A stretch of 64,000 bases of DNA from Pseudomonas gozinkensis (GCF_014863585.1 NZ_CP062253.1:4180501-4244500); one strand, 5' to 3'; positions 17,544 through 26,808 are shown, counted from the stretch's first letter. Program-made: numbers and translations. The notes: generated by a model from the sequence alone, not told the origin.

Positions 17544-17922
17544 CATAACAAGAATAAAAAGCAGCAAACCAATAAAAATAAGACGTACCGACTCTGACAT
17601 AACAAAAACAACACGGCAGAGACGCAGCTAACAGATTTTTTTGGAGAAGGTGTGCTTTTCAGGGTATTCCTCGGAATGACCCGCAACCGGGCAGAGAACA
17701 ATAAAACTACCTTCAGGTAGCTCCCGAATCGGTTGGATCGCTAGACGAGAAAGCAGATCAGCGCTCAAAAAAATACGTTTGCTCTTGACCCCGGATGGGG
17801 GTCGCCAAAAACAGCGGTAAAGGGCCACGGTTGCCAAAAACAACAACAGACCGCCCCTCAATAATAAAAAAGAGCACGCGACGACAAAATTAAAGGGGAG
17901 CTTCGGCTCCCCTTTGTGCTGT
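17544..17922 (+). ncRNA. crcY: CrcY-type sRNA (Hfq-sequestering, CbrAB-dependent)
   Basis: A non-coding stretch of about 375 nt from a sigma-54 promoter to the terminator AAAGGGGAGC-TTCG-GCTCCCCTTT (17892-17915). It is studded with A-rich catabolite-activity (CA) motifs of the AANAANAA type: AACAAGAATAAAAA (17547), CCAATAAAAATAAG (17570), AACAAAAACAACAC (17601), AACAATAAAAC (17697), CCAAAAACAACAAC (17834) and AATAATAAAAAAG (17860). CrcZ, CrcY and CrcX of pseudomonads have this length and architecture; they bind the Hfq distal face and lift Crc/Hfq repression. My recollection that P. putida crcY lies beside mvaB agrees with liuE upstream here, so CrcY is preferred to CrcZ, which lies after cbrB. 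No credible ORF is present. Confidence 0.85.
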
Positions 17923-17947
17923 CTGGTCTTCTGAAATCCTGCAGGAG

Positions 17948-17971
17948 ACTGTGGGAGCAAAGCCCCCACAG
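17948..17971. terminator. Short hairpin between sRNA and acyl-CoA synthetase
   Basis: CTGTGGGAGCAAAGCCCCCACAG is a REP-derived imperfect hairpin 10 bases beyond the stop of the minus-strand acyl-CoA synthetase gene. It could end that transcript; there is no T-run. Confidence 0.45.
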
Positions 17972-17980
17972 ATCCGCTCC

Positions 17981-19678
17981 TCAGCCCTGGTTACTGCGCA
18001 ACTCCTCGATACTGATCTCGCGCATCCGGAATTTCTGGATCTTGCCCGTTACCGTCATCGGAAATTCCTCGACGAACTTGAAGTAACGCGGCGTCTTGAA
18101 GTGGGCGATGCGTTCCTTGCACCACGCTTGCAGCTCTTGTTCGGTGGCGCTGTGGCCGGGATGGAATTTGATCCAGGCGACGATTTCCTCGCCGTATCGC
18201 GAGCAGGGAATGCCGATCACCTGCACGTCCGCCACCGCTGGATGGGTGAAGAAGAACTCTTCGAGTTCACGCGGGTAAATGTTTTCACCGCCACGGATGA
18301 TCATGTCCTTGTTGCGGCCGGCGATGCACACGTAACCCTCGTCGTTCATGCTCGCCAGGTCGCCGGTGTGCATCCAGCCTGCCGCGTCGATGGCTTCGGC
18401 GGTGGCATTCGGGTTGTTCCAGTAGCCGAGCATCACGCTGTAACCACGGGTGCACAGTTCGCCAATGGTGCCGCGTGGCACCGGATTGCCGGCCTCGTCG
18501 ATGATCTTGCTTTCGAGTTGTGGCTGGGTGCGGCCGACAGTGGTGACGCGCAGTTCCAGTTCGTCGGATGGGCCGGTTTGCAGCGATACGGGGCTGGTTT
18601 CGGTCATGCCGTAGGCGATCTGCACCTCGCTCATGTGCATCTCGTTGATGACCCGACGCATCACCTCGATCGGGCAGGTGGCGCCGGCCATGATCCCGGT
18701 GCGCAGGGTCGACAGGTCGAATTCGGCGCGTTGCGGCTGATCGAGCATGGCGATGAACATGGTTGGTACGCCGTACAGCGCGGTGGCCTTTTCTTCGGCG
18801 ACAGTGTTCAGGGTCAGCAGCGGATCGAAGGCATCGTTGGGATAAATCATGGTGCTGCCGTGAGTGATGCAACCGAGGTTACCCATGACCATGCCGAAGC
18901 AGTGATACAGCGGCACCGGGATCACCAGGCGATCAGCGGCGGTCAGGCCGAGGCTTTCGCCGACCATGTAGCCGTTGTTGAGGATGTTGTAGTGACTGAG
19001 GGTCGCGCCCTTGGGGAAACCGGTGGTGCCGGAGGTGTACTGGATGTTGACGGGCTGGTCGAAGTGCAGGCTGTCACTGCGTTCACGCAATTGTTCTGGA
19101 GAGACACTGGCGGCCAGTTCTGCCAGTTGCGACCACGGGAGAAAACCCGAAGGCGGCTGCGGATCGAGGCTGATCAGACCACGCAGCTCCGGCAGGCGCT
19201 CGCTGCGCAGCTCGCCGATGGATTGCTCCGCCAGTTCCGGCAGCAAGCCTTGCAACATGCCGTGATAGTTCGAAGATTTGAAGGCGCCGGCGCAGACCAG
19301 CCATTGGCAACCGGATTGCTTGAGCACGTATTCGAGCTCGGAGCTGCGATAGGCCGGGTTGATGTTGACCAGGATCACGCCGATCTTCGCGGTGGCGAAC
19401 TGAGTGATGCACCACTGCGCGCAGTTCGGTGCCCAGATGCCGAGCCGGTCGCCGGCCTGCAAACCCAACGCCAGCAACGCTCTGGCATGCACGTCCACCG
19501 CGTCGGCCAGTTGCCGCCACGTGTAACGCAGCTGCTGATGGCGCACCACCAGCGCCTCGCCGTCCGGGTACTGCGCGACGGTCTCGTCGAACCTTTGCCC
19601 GATGGTCATCGCCAGCAAGGCTTTGTCCTGGGAACCACGGGTATAGCTGCGCTGCGGGTTTGCACTGGGTTGATCCAT
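17981..19678 (-). CDS. AMP-binding acyl-CoA synthetase of the liu locus
   Basis: Adenylate-forming CoA ligase of 565 residues. Motifs: the P-loop-like [18 protein letters not shown] (A3), GMTETSPVS (A5), [19 protein letters not shown] (A7/A8 hinge) and [14 protein letters not shown] with the catalytic Lys near the C-terminus. It is divergent from liuA across 201 bases that hold two LiuR boxes, so it is probably in the LiuR regulon. A short or branched-chain acid such as isovalerate, or acetoacetate, would fit the pathway; sequence alone does not decide. ATG at 19678 gives a normal N-terminus ([15 protein letters not shown]); the frame runs 15 codons further upstream without support. Confidence 0.9.
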   Translation of the reverse strand: MDQPSANPQRSYTRGSQDKALLAMTIGQRFDETVAQYPDGEALVVRHQQLRYTWRQLADAVDVHARALLALGLQAGDRLGIWAPNCAQWCITQFATAKIGVILVNINPAYRSSELEYVLKQSGCQWLVCAGAFKSSNYHGMLQGLLPELAEQSIGELRSERLPELRGLISLDPQPPSGFLPWSQLAELAASVSPEQLRERSDSLHFDQPVNIQYTSGTTGFPKGATLSHYNILNNGYMVGESLGLTAADRLVIPVPLYHCFGMVMGNLGCITHGSTMIYPNDAFDPLLTLNTVAEEKATALYGVPTMFIAMLDQPQRAEFDLSTLRTGIMAGATCPIEVMRRVINEMHMSEVQIAYGMTETSPVSLQTGPSDELELRVTTVGRTQPQLESKIIDEAGNPVPRGTIGELCTRGYSVMLGYWNNPNATAEAIDAAGWMHTGDLASMNDEGYVCIAGRNKDMIIRGGENIYPRELEEFFFTHPAVADVQVIGIPCSRYGEEIVAWIKFHPGHSATEQELQAWCKERIAHFKTPRYFKFVEEFPMTVTGKIQKFRMREISIEELRSNQG

Positions 19679-19765
19679 GACGACCCCTATTGTCTTTATT
19701 AGTGGGTGTTGGACCGGAGCCATATGAGCTCCGACCGTTCAGAACTGGCTCTACTCTCGCTCAAG

Positions 19766-19781
19766 TTGACGTTAACGTAAA
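19766..19781. promoter_or_regulatory. LiuR box 1 in the liuA/acyl-CoA synthetase intergenic region
   Basis: TTGACGTTAACGTAAA, a palindrome around GTTAAC, 88 bases upstream of the acyl-CoA synthetase start. Same motif as the boxes at 15881 and 19810. Confidence 0.75.
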
Positions 19782-19787
19782 GGGTGA

Positions 19788-19825
19788 TTGACAGCCATTC
19801 GTCACAGGCTTACGTTAACGTAAAG
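19788..19825 (+). promoter_or_regulatory. liuA promoter with LiuR box 2
   Basis: TTGACA (19788-19793) is a perfect -35; after 17 bases TACGTT (19811-19816) is the best -10. The perfect palindrome TTACGTTAACGTAA (19810-19823) covers this -10, so LiuR binding would block RNA polymerase. It lies 57-70 bases before the liuA ATG. Confidence 0.7.
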
Positions 19826-19879
19826 GTGAGAACTGAAACGCCCTTCTCCCTACCCTACAAAAAAGCCAAAAGGTGACCC

Positions 19880-21043
19880 ATGAGCTACCCATCCCTGAAC
19901 TTTGCCCTCGGTGAAACCATCGACATGCTGCGCGATCAGGTTCAGTCCTTCGTCGCCAAGGAGATCGCCCCGCGTGCCGCGCAGATCGACAGCGACAACC
20001 TGTTCCCGGCCGATCTTTGGCGCAAGTTCGGTGACATGGGCCTGCTCGGCATTACCGTACCGGAAGAGTACGGCGGCGCTGGCCTGGGTTACCTGGCGCA
20101 CGTGGTGGCGATGGAAGAAATCAGTCGGGGCTCGGCGTCGGTGGCGTTGTCCTACGGCGCTCACTCCAATCTCTGCGTCAACCAGATCAACCGCAACGGC
20201 AATCACGAACAGAAATCCAAATACCTGCCGAAGCTGATCAGCGGCGAACACGTCGGCGCTCTGGCGATGAGCGAACCGAACGCCGGTTCCGACGTGGTCT
20301 CGATGAAACTGCGCGCCGACAAACGCGGCGACCGTTTCGTGCTCAACGGCAGCAAGACCTGGATCACCAACGGCCCCGACGCCAACACCTACGTGATCTA
20401 CGCCAAGACCGACCTGGAAAAAGGCCCGCACGGCATAACCGCATTCATCGTCGAGCGCGACTGGAAAGGCTTCAGCCGCAGCAACAAGTTCGACAAGCTC
20501 GGCATGCGCGGCTCCAACACCTGCGAGCTGTTCTTCGATGACGTCGAAGTGCCGGAAGAGAACATCCTCGGCGTGCTCAACGGCGGCGTGAAAGTGCTGA
20601 TGAGCGGCCTCGATTACGAGCGTGTCGTGCTGTCCGGCGGCCCGACCGGGATCATGCAGTCGTGCATGGACCTGATTGTGCCGTACATCCACGACCGCAA
20701 GCAGTTCGGCCAGAGCATCGGCGAGTTCCAGCTGATCCAGGGCAAGGTCGCCGACATGTACACCCAGCTCAACGCCAGCCGCGCTTACCTTTACGCCGTG
20801 GCCCAGGCCTGCGAGCGCAACGAAACCACCCGCAAGGACGCCGCCGGCGTGATCCTTTACACCGCCGAGCGCGCCACGCAAATGGCCCTGGACGCGATCC
20901 AGATTCTCGGCGGTAACGGTTACATCAACGAATTCCCGGCCGGCCGTCTGTTGCGTGACGCCAAGCTGTACGAAATCGGCGCTGGCACCAGTGAGATCCG
21001 TCGCATGCTGATCGGTCGCGAACTGTTCAACGAAACCCGCTAA
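19880..21043 (+). CDS. liuA: Isovaleryl-CoA dehydrogenase
   Basis: FAD enzyme that oxidises isovaleryl-CoA to 3-methylcrotonyl-CoA in leucine catabolism. The 387-residue protein carries the acyl-CoA dehydrogenase signature [20 protein letters not shown] and the C-terminal [20 protein letters not shown]. The catalytic Glu sits in [18 protein letters not shown], the position used by isovaleryl-CoA dehydrogenases instead of the usual C-terminal Glu (Gly-Asn-Gly-Tyr here), which separates it from short-chain homologues. GAACTGAAACG... and AAAGGTGACCC precede the ATG. First gene of the liuABCD operon, 12 bases before liuB, behind a LiuR-boxed promoter. Confidence 0.95.
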   Translation: MSYPSLNFALGETIDMLRDQVQSFVAKEIAPRAAQIDSDNLFPADLWRKFGDMGLLGITVPEEYGGAGLGYLAHVVAMEEISRGSASVALSYGAHSNLCVNQINRNGNHEQKSKYLPKLISGEHVGALAMSEPNAGSDVVSMKLRADKRGDRFVLNGSKTWITNGPDANTYVIYAKTDLEKGPHGITAFIVERDWKGFSRSNKFDKLGMRGSNTCELFFDDVEVPEENILGVLNGGVKVLMSGLDYERVVLSGGPTGIMQSCMDLIVPYIHDRKQFGQSIGEFQLIQGKVADMYTQLNASRAYLYAVAQACERNETTRKDAAGVILYTAERATQMALDAIQILGGNGYINEFPAGRLLRDAKLYEIGAGTSEIRRMLIGRELFNETR

Positions 21044-21055
21044 ACGGAGCTGTCC

Positions 21056-22663
21056 ATGGCTATCCTGCATACCCAGCTCAACCCCCGTTCAGCGGAGTTC
21101 GCCGCCAACAGCGCGGCGATGCTCGAACAGGTCGACGCCCTGCACACCCTGCTCGCCCAAGTGGTTCAGGGTGGCGGCGCGAAGGCTCAGGAACGTCACA
21201 CCTCGCGCGGCAAACTGCTGCCGCGTGAGCGGATCAACCGTTTGCTCGATCCGGGCTCTCCGTTTCTGGAAATCAGCCAGTTGGCCGCCCACGCCGTGTA
21301 TGGCGAAGACGTGCCCGCCGCTGGCGTGATTGCCGGGATCGGCCGCGTGGAAGGCGTCGAGTGCATGATCGTCGCCAACGACGCGACCGTGAAAGGTGGC
21401 TCGTACTACCCGCTGACCGTGAAGAAACACCTGCGCGCACAGACCATCGCCCAGCAAAACCGCTTGCCGTGCATCTATCTGGTGGACTCGGGCGGCGCCA
21501 ACCTGCCGCGTCAGGACGAGGTGTTCCCGGATCGCGAGCACTTCGGACGGATCTTCTTCAACCAGGCCAACATGAGCGCCATGGGCATTCCGCAGATTGC
21601 GGTGGTCATGGGCTCCTGCACCGCCGGCGGCGCCTATGTGCCGGCGATGGCCGACGAAGCGATCATGGTGCGCAATCAGGCGACGATTTTCCTCGCCGGA
21701 CCGCCGCTGGTGAAAGCCGCGACCGGCGAAGTGGTCAGCGCCGAAGACCTCGGCGGGGCCGATGTGCACTGCAAGATTTCCGGGGTCGCCGACCATTACG
21801 CGGAAAGCGATGAGCACGCCCTCGCCCTCGCCCGCCGCAGCGTTGCCAACCTCAATTGGCGCAAGCTCGGCGAAGTGCAGCAGCGCACGCCGATTGCGCC
21901 GCTGTACGCCAGCGACGAGTTGTACGGTGTAGTTTCAGCGGACGCCAAGCAGCCGTTCGATGTGCGCGAAGTGATTGCGCGACTGGTCGACGGTTCGGTG
22001 TTCGATGAATTCAAAGCCTTGTTCGGCACCACGTTGGTGTGCGGCTTCGCCCACCTGCACGGCTACCCGATCGCGATCCTCGCCAACAACGGCATCCTGT
22101 TCGCCGAAGCCGCGCAAAAAGGCGCGCACTTCATTGAACTGGCCTGCCAGCGCGGCATTCCGCTGTTGTTCCTGCAGAACATCACCGGCTTCATGGTCGG
22201 TCAGAAATACGAGGCCGGCGGCATCGCCAAACACGGCGCGAAACTGGTGACCGCCGTTGCCTGCGCCAAAGTGCCGAAATTCACCGTGATCATCGGTGGC
22301 AGCTTCGGCGCCGGTAACTACGGCATGTGCGGGCGGGCCTACGATCCGCGGTTCCTGTGGATGTGGCCGAACGCGCGGATTGGCGTGATGGGCGCCGAAC
22401 AGGCGGCCGGCGTGCTGGTTCAGGTCAAGCGCGAGCAGGCCGAACGCAGCGGCCAGGCGTTCAGCGCCGAGCAGGAAAGCGAGATCAAGCAACCGATTCT
22501 CGACCAGTACGAAGAGCAGGGTCACCCCTACTATTCCAGCGCACGGCTGTGGGACGACGGCGTCATCGACCCGGCGCAGACCCGCGATGTACTGGCCCTG
22601 GCCTTGTCCGCGTCGTTGAACGCGCCTATCGAACCGAGCCGCTTCGGCGTGTTCCGGATGTGA
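21056..22663 (+). CDS. liuB: Methylcrotonyl-CoA carboxylase, carboxyltransferase (beta) subunit
   Basis: The 535-residue carboxyltransferase transfers CO2 from carboxybiotin on LiuD to 3-methylcrotonyl-CoA, giving 3-methylglutaconyl-CoA. It has the two crotonase-like halves: the N-half with [20 protein letters not shown] and [17 protein letters not shown], the C-half with [40 protein letters not shown] and the typical [20 protein letters not shown]. The last motifs are those of the MCC rather than propionyl-CoA carboxylase group. Length is normal. It starts 12 bases after liuA and ends 13 bases before liuC. Confidence 0.96.
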   Translation: MAILHTQLNPRSAEFAANSAAMLEQVDALHTLLAQVVQGGGAKAQERHTSRGKLLPRERINRLLDPGSPFLEISQLAAHAVYGEDVPAAGVIAGIGRVEGVECMIVANDATVKGGSYYPLTVKKHLRAQTIAQQNRLPCIYLVDSGGANLPRQDEVFPDREHFGRIFFNQANMSAMGIPQIAVVMGSCTAGGAYVPAMADEAIMVRNQATIFLAGPPLVKAATGEVVSAEDLGGADVHCKISGVADHYAESDEHALALARRSVANLNWRKLGEVQQRTPIAPLYASDELYGVVSADAKQPFDVREVIARLVDGSVFDEFKALFGTTLVCGFAHLHGYPIAILANNGILFAEAAQKGAHFIELACQRGIPLLFLQNITGFMVGQKYEAGGIAKHGAKLVTAVACAKVPKFTVIIGGSFGAGNYGMCGRAYDPRFLWMWPNARIGVMGAEQAAGVLVQVKREQAERSGQAFSAEQESEIKQPILDQYEEQGHPYYSSARLWDDGVIDPAQTRDVLALALSASLNAPIEPSRFGVFRM

Positions 22664-22676
22664 TCGGGAGAACCTC

Positions 22677-23492
22677 ATGAGCGACTTCAACACCCTCGAA
22701 CTGCAAAGCGATCCACGGGGTTTCGCGACCCTGTGGCTGAGCCGCGAAGAAAAGAACAATGCGTTCAACGCCGAGATGATCCGCGAGTTGATTCTGGCTT
22801 TGGACAAGGTTGCCAGCGACGCCAGCCTGCGTTTTTTGCTGGTGCGCGGACGCGGCAAACACTTCAGCGCCGGCGCGGATCTGGCCTGGATGCAGCAATC
22901 GGCCGAACTCGATTACCACACCAACCTCGACGACGCCCGGGAACTGGCGGAGCTGATGTACAACCTCGCCAAGCTGAAAATCCCGACCGTGGCCGTGGTG
23001 CAAGGCGCGGCGTTCGGCGGCGCATTGGGCCTGATCAGTTGCTGCGACATGGCGATTGGCGCCGATGACGCGCAGTTCTGCCTGTCGGAAGTGCGCATCG
23101 GTCTGGCGCCGGCGGTAATCAGTCCGTTCGTGGTGCAAGCCATCGGCGAACGTGCGGCGCGGCGTTATGCGCTGACGGCCGAACGTTTCGGCGGGCAGCG
23201 GGCACGGGAAATCGGCTTGTTGTCCGAGAGCTATCCAGCGACCGAGCTTGAACAGAAAGTCGAGCAATGGATCGACAATCTGCTGCTCAACAGCCCCGCC
23301 GCCATGCGCGCCAGCAAGGATCTGTTGCGTGAAGTCGGCAACGGCGCGCTGACGCCGGCCCTGCGCCGTTACACCGAAAACGCCATCGCCCGCATCCGCG
23401 TCAGCCCGGAAGGCCAGGAAGGTCTGCGGGCCTTTCTGCAGAAGCGTCCGCCGAGCTGGCAAGCCGCAACCACCACCAAGGAGCCGCGTTGA
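22677..23492 (+). CDS. liuC: 3-Methylglutaconyl-CoA hydratase (enoyl-CoA hydratase family)
   Basis: Crotonase-fold enzyme of 271 residues that hydrates 3-methylglutaconyl-CoA to HMG-CoA, the substrate of LiuE. The oxyanion-hole motifs are RGRGKHFSAGADLAWMQQSA and VVQGAAFGGALGLISCCDMA. A catalytic-acid region follows in CLSEVRIGLAPAVISPFVVQ. The function is fixed mainly by its place between the two carboxylase subunit genes. Its stop codon overlaps the liuD start (TGATG). Confidence 0.93.
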   Translation: MSDFNTLELQSDPRGFATLWLSREEKNNAFNAEMIRELILALDKVASDASLRFLLVRGRGKHFSAGADLAWMQQSAELDYHTNLDDARELAELMYNLAKLKIPTVAVVQGAAFGGALGLISCCDMAIGADDAQFCLSEVRIGLAPAVISPFVVQAIGERAARRYALTAERFGGQRAREIGLLSESYPATELEQKVEQWIDNLLLNSPAAMRASKDLLREVGNGALTPALRRYTENAIARIRVSPEGQEGLRAFLQKRPPSWQAATTTKEPR

Positions 23493-25441
23493 TGAGCGCA
23501 CCTGTTCTCACCACCCTGCTGGTGGCCAACCGTGGCGAAATCGCTTGCCGGGTCATGCGTACCGCCAAGGCGCTGGGCCTGACCACCGTGGCCGTGCACA
23601 GCGCCACCGACCGCGAGGCTCGGCACAGCCGTGAAGCCGACATCCGCGTCGATCTGGGCGGCAGCAAAGCGGCCGACAGCTATCTGCAAATCGACAAACT
23701 GATCGCAGCGGCCAAGGCCAGCGGCGCTCAGGCGATTCATCCGGGGTATGGCTTTCTGTCGGAAAACGCCGGTTTTGCTCGCGCCATCGAAGCGGCCGGC
23801 CTGATCTTCCTCGGCCCTCCCGCCTCTGCCATCGACGCGATGGGCAGCAAATCCGCCGCCAAAGCCCTGATGGAAACTGCCGGCGTGCCGCTGGTGCCGG
23901 GTTATCACGGTGAGGCGCAGGATCTGGACACCTTCCGTGACGCGTGCGAGCGAATCGGTTATCCGGTGTTGCTCAAAGCCACCGCCGGCGGTGGTGGCAA
24001 GGGCATGAAGGTCGTTGAAGACGTCAGCCAATTGGCTGAAGCGTTGGCCTCGGCCCAGCGTGAAGCGCAGTCATCGTTCGGCGATTCGCGGATGCTGGTG
24101 GAGAAATACCTGCTCAAGCCGCGTCATGTGGAAATCCAGGTGTTTGCCGATCAGCATGGCAATTGCCTGTACCTGAACGAGCGCGACTGCTCGATTCAGC
24201 GTCGGCACCAGAAGGTCGTTGAAGAGGCGCCGGCACCTGGGCTAAGTCCGGAATTGCGTCGGGCGATGGGTGAAGCGGCTGTGCGTTCGGCGCAGGCCAT
24301 CGGTTACGTCGGTGCCGGCACGGTGGAGTTTTTGCTGGACGCTCGCGGCGAGTTCTTCTTTATGGAGATGAACACGCGGTTGCAGGTCGAGCACCCGGTC
24401 ACCGAAGCCATCACCGGGCTCGATCTGGTGGCCTGGCAGATTCGTGTTGCGCGTGGCGAAGCGTTGCCGATCACTCAGGATCAAGTGCCGCTGAAAGGGC
24501 ATGCGATTGAAGTTCGGTTGTATGCGGAAGATCCGTCGAACGATTTCCTGCCGGCGACCGGGCGTCTGGATCTGTATCGCGAATCCGCAGCAGGGCCGGG
24601 GCGCCGTGTAGACAGCGGCGTTGAGGAAGGCGATGAGATTTCGCCGTTCTATGACCCTATGCTCGGTAAATTGATTGCCTGGGGCGAGGATCGTGAGCAG
24701 GCGCGGCTGCGGCTGTTGAGCATGCTCGATGAGTTTGCGATTGGCGGGTTGAAGACCAACATCAACTTCCTGCGGCGGATCATCGGTCATCCGGCGTTTG
24801 CAGCAGCGGAACTGGATACCGGGTTCATTCCTCGCTATCAGGAACAGTTGTTGCCAGCGCCTGCTGCGCTGAGCGATGAGTTCTGGGATGCGGCGGCGCA
24901 GGCTTTCGCGCAGAGTCTGCCGGGAGCAGCTCGGGCGGATGATCCAGCTTCGCCTTGGGCGCTTCACAGTGGTTTGCGGGCCGGATTGCCTCGTGAAATT
25001 ACTCTGCATTTGAGTTGCGAGGGACAGGATCGGGCGCTGACGCTCGGTGCTGGCAGCAATGCAAAACTGATCGGCGAGCATCTGGTGCTCGAGCACGATG
25101 GGCTGCGTCGACAGCTGCGTGCGATTCGTCGTGGAGAGGTTCTGTACCTGCAATGGGACGGCGAGTTGCGGCGTGTTGAAACGTACGACCCGATCAGTGC
25201 TGTCGAGGCCAGTCACAGCCATCAGGGCGGTCTGACGGCGCCTATGAACGGCAGCATCGTGCGGGTTCTGGTGGAGGCCGGGCAATCGGTTGACGCCGGC
25301 GCGCAATTGGTGGTGCTGGAAGCGATGAAGATGGAACACAGCATCCGCGCGCCCCACGCCGGGGTGATCAAGGCGCTTTATTGCCAGGAGGGCGAAATGG
25401 TCAGCGAAGGCAGTGCACTGGTCGAACTGGAAGAAGCTTGA
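23492..25441 (+). CDS. liuD: Methylcrotonyl-CoA carboxylase, biotin-containing (alpha) subunit
   Basis: The 649-residue subunit carries biotin carboxylase and biotin carrier activity. Domains: biotin-carboxylase N-domain from LLVANRGEIACRVMRTAKAL, ATP-grasp with KATAGGGGKGMKVVED and the ERDCSIQRRHQKVVEEAPAP and EMNTRLQVEHPVTE signatures, a linker that binds LiuB, and a C-terminal carrier domain with the biotinylation site VLEAMKMEHSIRAP. ATG at 23492 is used: it overlaps the liuC stop and AAGGAG lies nine bases upstream. A short imperfect GATCGATCCT repeat pair (25446-25477) follows; no T-run. Confidence 0.96.
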   Translation: MSAPVLTTLLVANRGEIACRVMRTAKALGLTTVAVHSATDREARHSREADIRVDLGGSKAADSYLQIDKLIAAAKASGAQAIHPGYGFLSENAGFARAIEAAGLIFLGPPASAIDAMGSKSAAKALMETAGVPLVPGYHGEAQDLDTFRDACERIGYPVLLKATAGGGGKGMKVVEDVSQLAEALASAQREAQSSFGDSRMLVEKYLLKPRHVEIQVFADQHGNCLYLNERDCSIQRRHQKVVEEAPAPGLSPELRRAMGEAAVRSAQAIGYVGAGTVEFLLDARGEFFFMEMNTRLQVEHPVTEAITGLDLVAWQIRVARGEALPITQDQVPLKGHAIEVRLYAEDPSNDFLPATGRLDLYRESAAGPGRRVDSGVEEGDEISPFYDPMLGKLIAWGEDREQARLRLLSMLDEFAIGGLKTNINFLRRIIGHPAFAAAELDTGFIPRYQEQLLPAPAALSDEFWDAAAQAFAQSLPGAARADDPASPWALHSGLRAGLPREITLHLSCEGQDRALTLGAGSNAKLIGEHLVLEHDGLRRQLRAIRRGEVLYLQWDGELRRVETYDPISAVEASHSHQGGLTAPMNGSIVRVLVEAGQSVDAGAQLVVLEAMKMEHSIRAPHAGVIKALYCQEGEMVSEGSALVELEEA

Positions 25442-25480
25442 AAGGAGGATCGATCCTACGCCTGGCGAGGATCGATCTGA

Positions 25481-26137
25481 CTAGTATTTGGCCGTCGCCT
25501 GAACCACAACGCCGATAATTCGGCACTCGTCGGTCAACAAGGCTTTCGGCCAGGTCGGATTGAGCGGCACCAGGTAACGCTGGCCGCCCTCTTCGATCAG
25601 TTTGCGGAAAATCGCCTCATCACTGTCCGGCCACTGGGCGATCACCAGTTTGCCGGGCTCGGCTTCAAGCGCCGGATCCACCAGGATCATCATCCCCTCG
25701 CCGATGCTTTGCCCGGTGGGCGCGGTCATCGCATTCCCCATCACGGTGAGCCAGAACGCCGGGCCGCGGGCGTGGTAGTCCGTCAGTTCGAAACGTCGCT
25801 TGTCCTTGGCACTCGAATACGCTGGCTGGCTCTCACGGGCCTCGATCGGCGCATTCCACTCGCTGACCGGATAGCGAAAGTAAGGGTTGTACTTCTGCGC
25901 CAGGGGCATTTCGTCGTCCGCATCGATCTGCGGTTCGCGAATCACCACTGCGACCTCGAGATACTCCATGCCCAGTGCTTTCAGCACGCGGTTCATCTGC
26001 GTGATGCCGGGCTCGCGGCGCTTGTTCAGCCAATGGCCGATACCGCCCTGAGACATGCCGACGCGCTCGCCGAGCTCGACTTGAGTGACGTTGAGTTCAC
26101 TCATTTTGGCCTTGACCAACTCAATCCATTTATCCAT
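25481..26137 (-). CDS. CI-like HTH repressor with a catalytically dead S24 (LexA-type) domain
   Basis: A 218-residue repressor with an N-terminal XRE helix-turn-helix (VTQVELGERVGMSQGGIGHW, residues 18-36) and a C-terminal domain very similar to lambda CI. CI reads GNSMTAPTG at its catalytic Ser149 and FKKL at Lys192; here the same places read GNAMTAPTG (Ala136, codon GCG at 25730-25732) and FRKL (Arg178, codon CGC at 25604-25606). Both members of the Ser-Lys dyad are therefore gone, and no Ala-Gly cleavage site lies in the linker. The dimerisation fold looks intact, so the protein should repress DNA but not self-cleave on RecA activation. ATG at 26137 is chosen; upstream codons are unlike the family. 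Divergent from the 26267 gene, with palindromes between them. Confidence 0.88.
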   Translation of the reverse strand: MDKWIELVKAKMSELNVTQVELGERVGMSQGGIGHWLNKRREPGITQMNRVLKALGMEYLEVAVVIREPQIDADDEMPLAQKYNPYFRYPVSEWNAPIEARESQPAYSSAKDKRRFELTDYHARGPAFWLTVMGNAMTAPTGQSIGEGMMILVDPALEAEPGKLVIAQWPDSDEAIFRKLIEEGGQRYLVPLNPTWPKALLTDECRIIGVVVQATAKY

Positions 26138-26179
26138 GTGCGGCACCATACGTGGACGCCTGCGGCCAGCAAAACACAT

Positions 26180-26223
26180 ATTGTAGTATTTAAATTCTGG
26201 TCACAAATACCAATAGTACTATT
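26180..26223. promoter_or_regulatory. Candidate operator pair between CI-like repressor and DUF3077 gene
   Basis: AATAGTACTATT (26212-26223) is a perfect 12-base palindrome in an AT-rich spacer. A related imperfect copy, ATATTGTAGTATTT (26178-26191), lies about 33 bases away, again three helical turns. Both sit between the divergent starts at 26137 and 26267, so the repressor could control both genes. Confidence 0.55.
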
Positions 26224-26266
26224 CTTGAGTCACGGATTTGAATCGACCAAGGAGTGACCTTTCACC

Positions 26267-26605
26267 ATGAATATCACCAGCAAAGACTTGCCCGACCTGC
26301 AAATGGACACCACCTTCACGTCCCCGCAAGGGTGTGCCGCTGCGCAACGGGCGTTGGACTATTACTTGAAACCAGCTGTGTCAGAACCGGAAGTGGATGA
26401 GCGCTTTTTCGGCGTAAACAGCAATCTGAGTGGCGAAGAATCGCTGGTCCACGCCTCGGATCTGCTGCGATGTGCAGCGGCTACGGCGTTCAAGGCAGCG
26501 GACAGCTTGCAGGGCGTCAATCGGGATCTGGCGTTTTCGGTCGTGCACATGGTGGACATGGCGCGGGCGATGGTTGATCACTCGCTCGATGGCGCGGTTC
26601 GCTGA
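26267..26605 (+). CDS. DUF3077/DUF6124-like small protein
   Basis: A 112-residue soluble protein of a family abundant and apparently restricted to pseudomonads, function unknown. Visible features: an N-terminal polar arm (MNITSKDLPDLQMDTTFTSP), then ESLVHASDLLRCAAATAFKAAD and NRDLAFSVVHMVDMARAMVD, two amphipathic helices typical of the family. AAGGAGTGACC precedes the ATG. It is divergent from the dead CI-like repressor and shares its palindromic spacer; a Fur-regulated sRNA follows 90 bases downstream. No enzymatic motif seen. Confidence 0.8.
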   Translation: MNITSKDLPDLQMDTTFTSPQGCAAAQRALDYYLKPAVSEPEVDERFFGVNSNLSGEESLVHASDLLRCAAATAFKAADSLQGVNRDLAFSVVHMVDMARAMVDHSLDGAVR

Positions 26606-26660
26606 AGACGGGAGTTCGGACGGACAGGAAAGAATTTTCCAATCGCGCAGATAAAAACAT

Positions 26661-26690
26661 TTGACTTGCAAATGATAATGATTATTATTG
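26661..26690 (+). promoter_or_regulatory. Fur box and promoter of the PrrF-type sRNA
   Basis: AATGATAATGATTATTATT (26671-26689) closely matches the Fur box GATAATGATAATCATTATC. TTGACT (26661-26666) is the -35 and TATTAT (26683-26688) the -10, at 16-base spacing. Fur-iron would cover the -10 and repress. Confidence 0.85.
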
Positions 26691-26695
26691 CAAGC

Positions 26696-26808
26696 AGCTG
26701 GTCGCGAGATCAGTCGATGGACCAGAGACCTTAGGTCGGTCTTCTGGACTATCTCCTCATCAGGCTAATCACGGTTTTTGACCCGGCTTTTTGCCGGGTC
26801 TTTTTTTT
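26696..26808 (+). ncRNA. prrF: PrrF-type iron-responsive sRNA
   Basis: About 110 nt starting near CTGGTCGCGAGATCAG and ending in the terminator GACCCGGC-TTTTT-GCCGGGTC followed by eight T. The internal segment CTATCTCCTCATCAGGCTAATCAC is, as I recall, the conserved antisense core of P. aeruginosa PrrF1/PrrF2, which base-pairs with sodB, sdh and other iron-using mRNAs when iron is low. The Fur box immediately upstream supports this. Only one copy is present here; P. aeruginosa has two in tandem, while other pseudomonads keep them at separate loci. Confidence 0.9.

Noticed and set aside
17628..17969. Minus-strand frame of 113 codons in the sRNA region
   Set aside because: Runs across the sRNA terminator and CA motifs and has no ribosome site; the sRNA explains the sequence.
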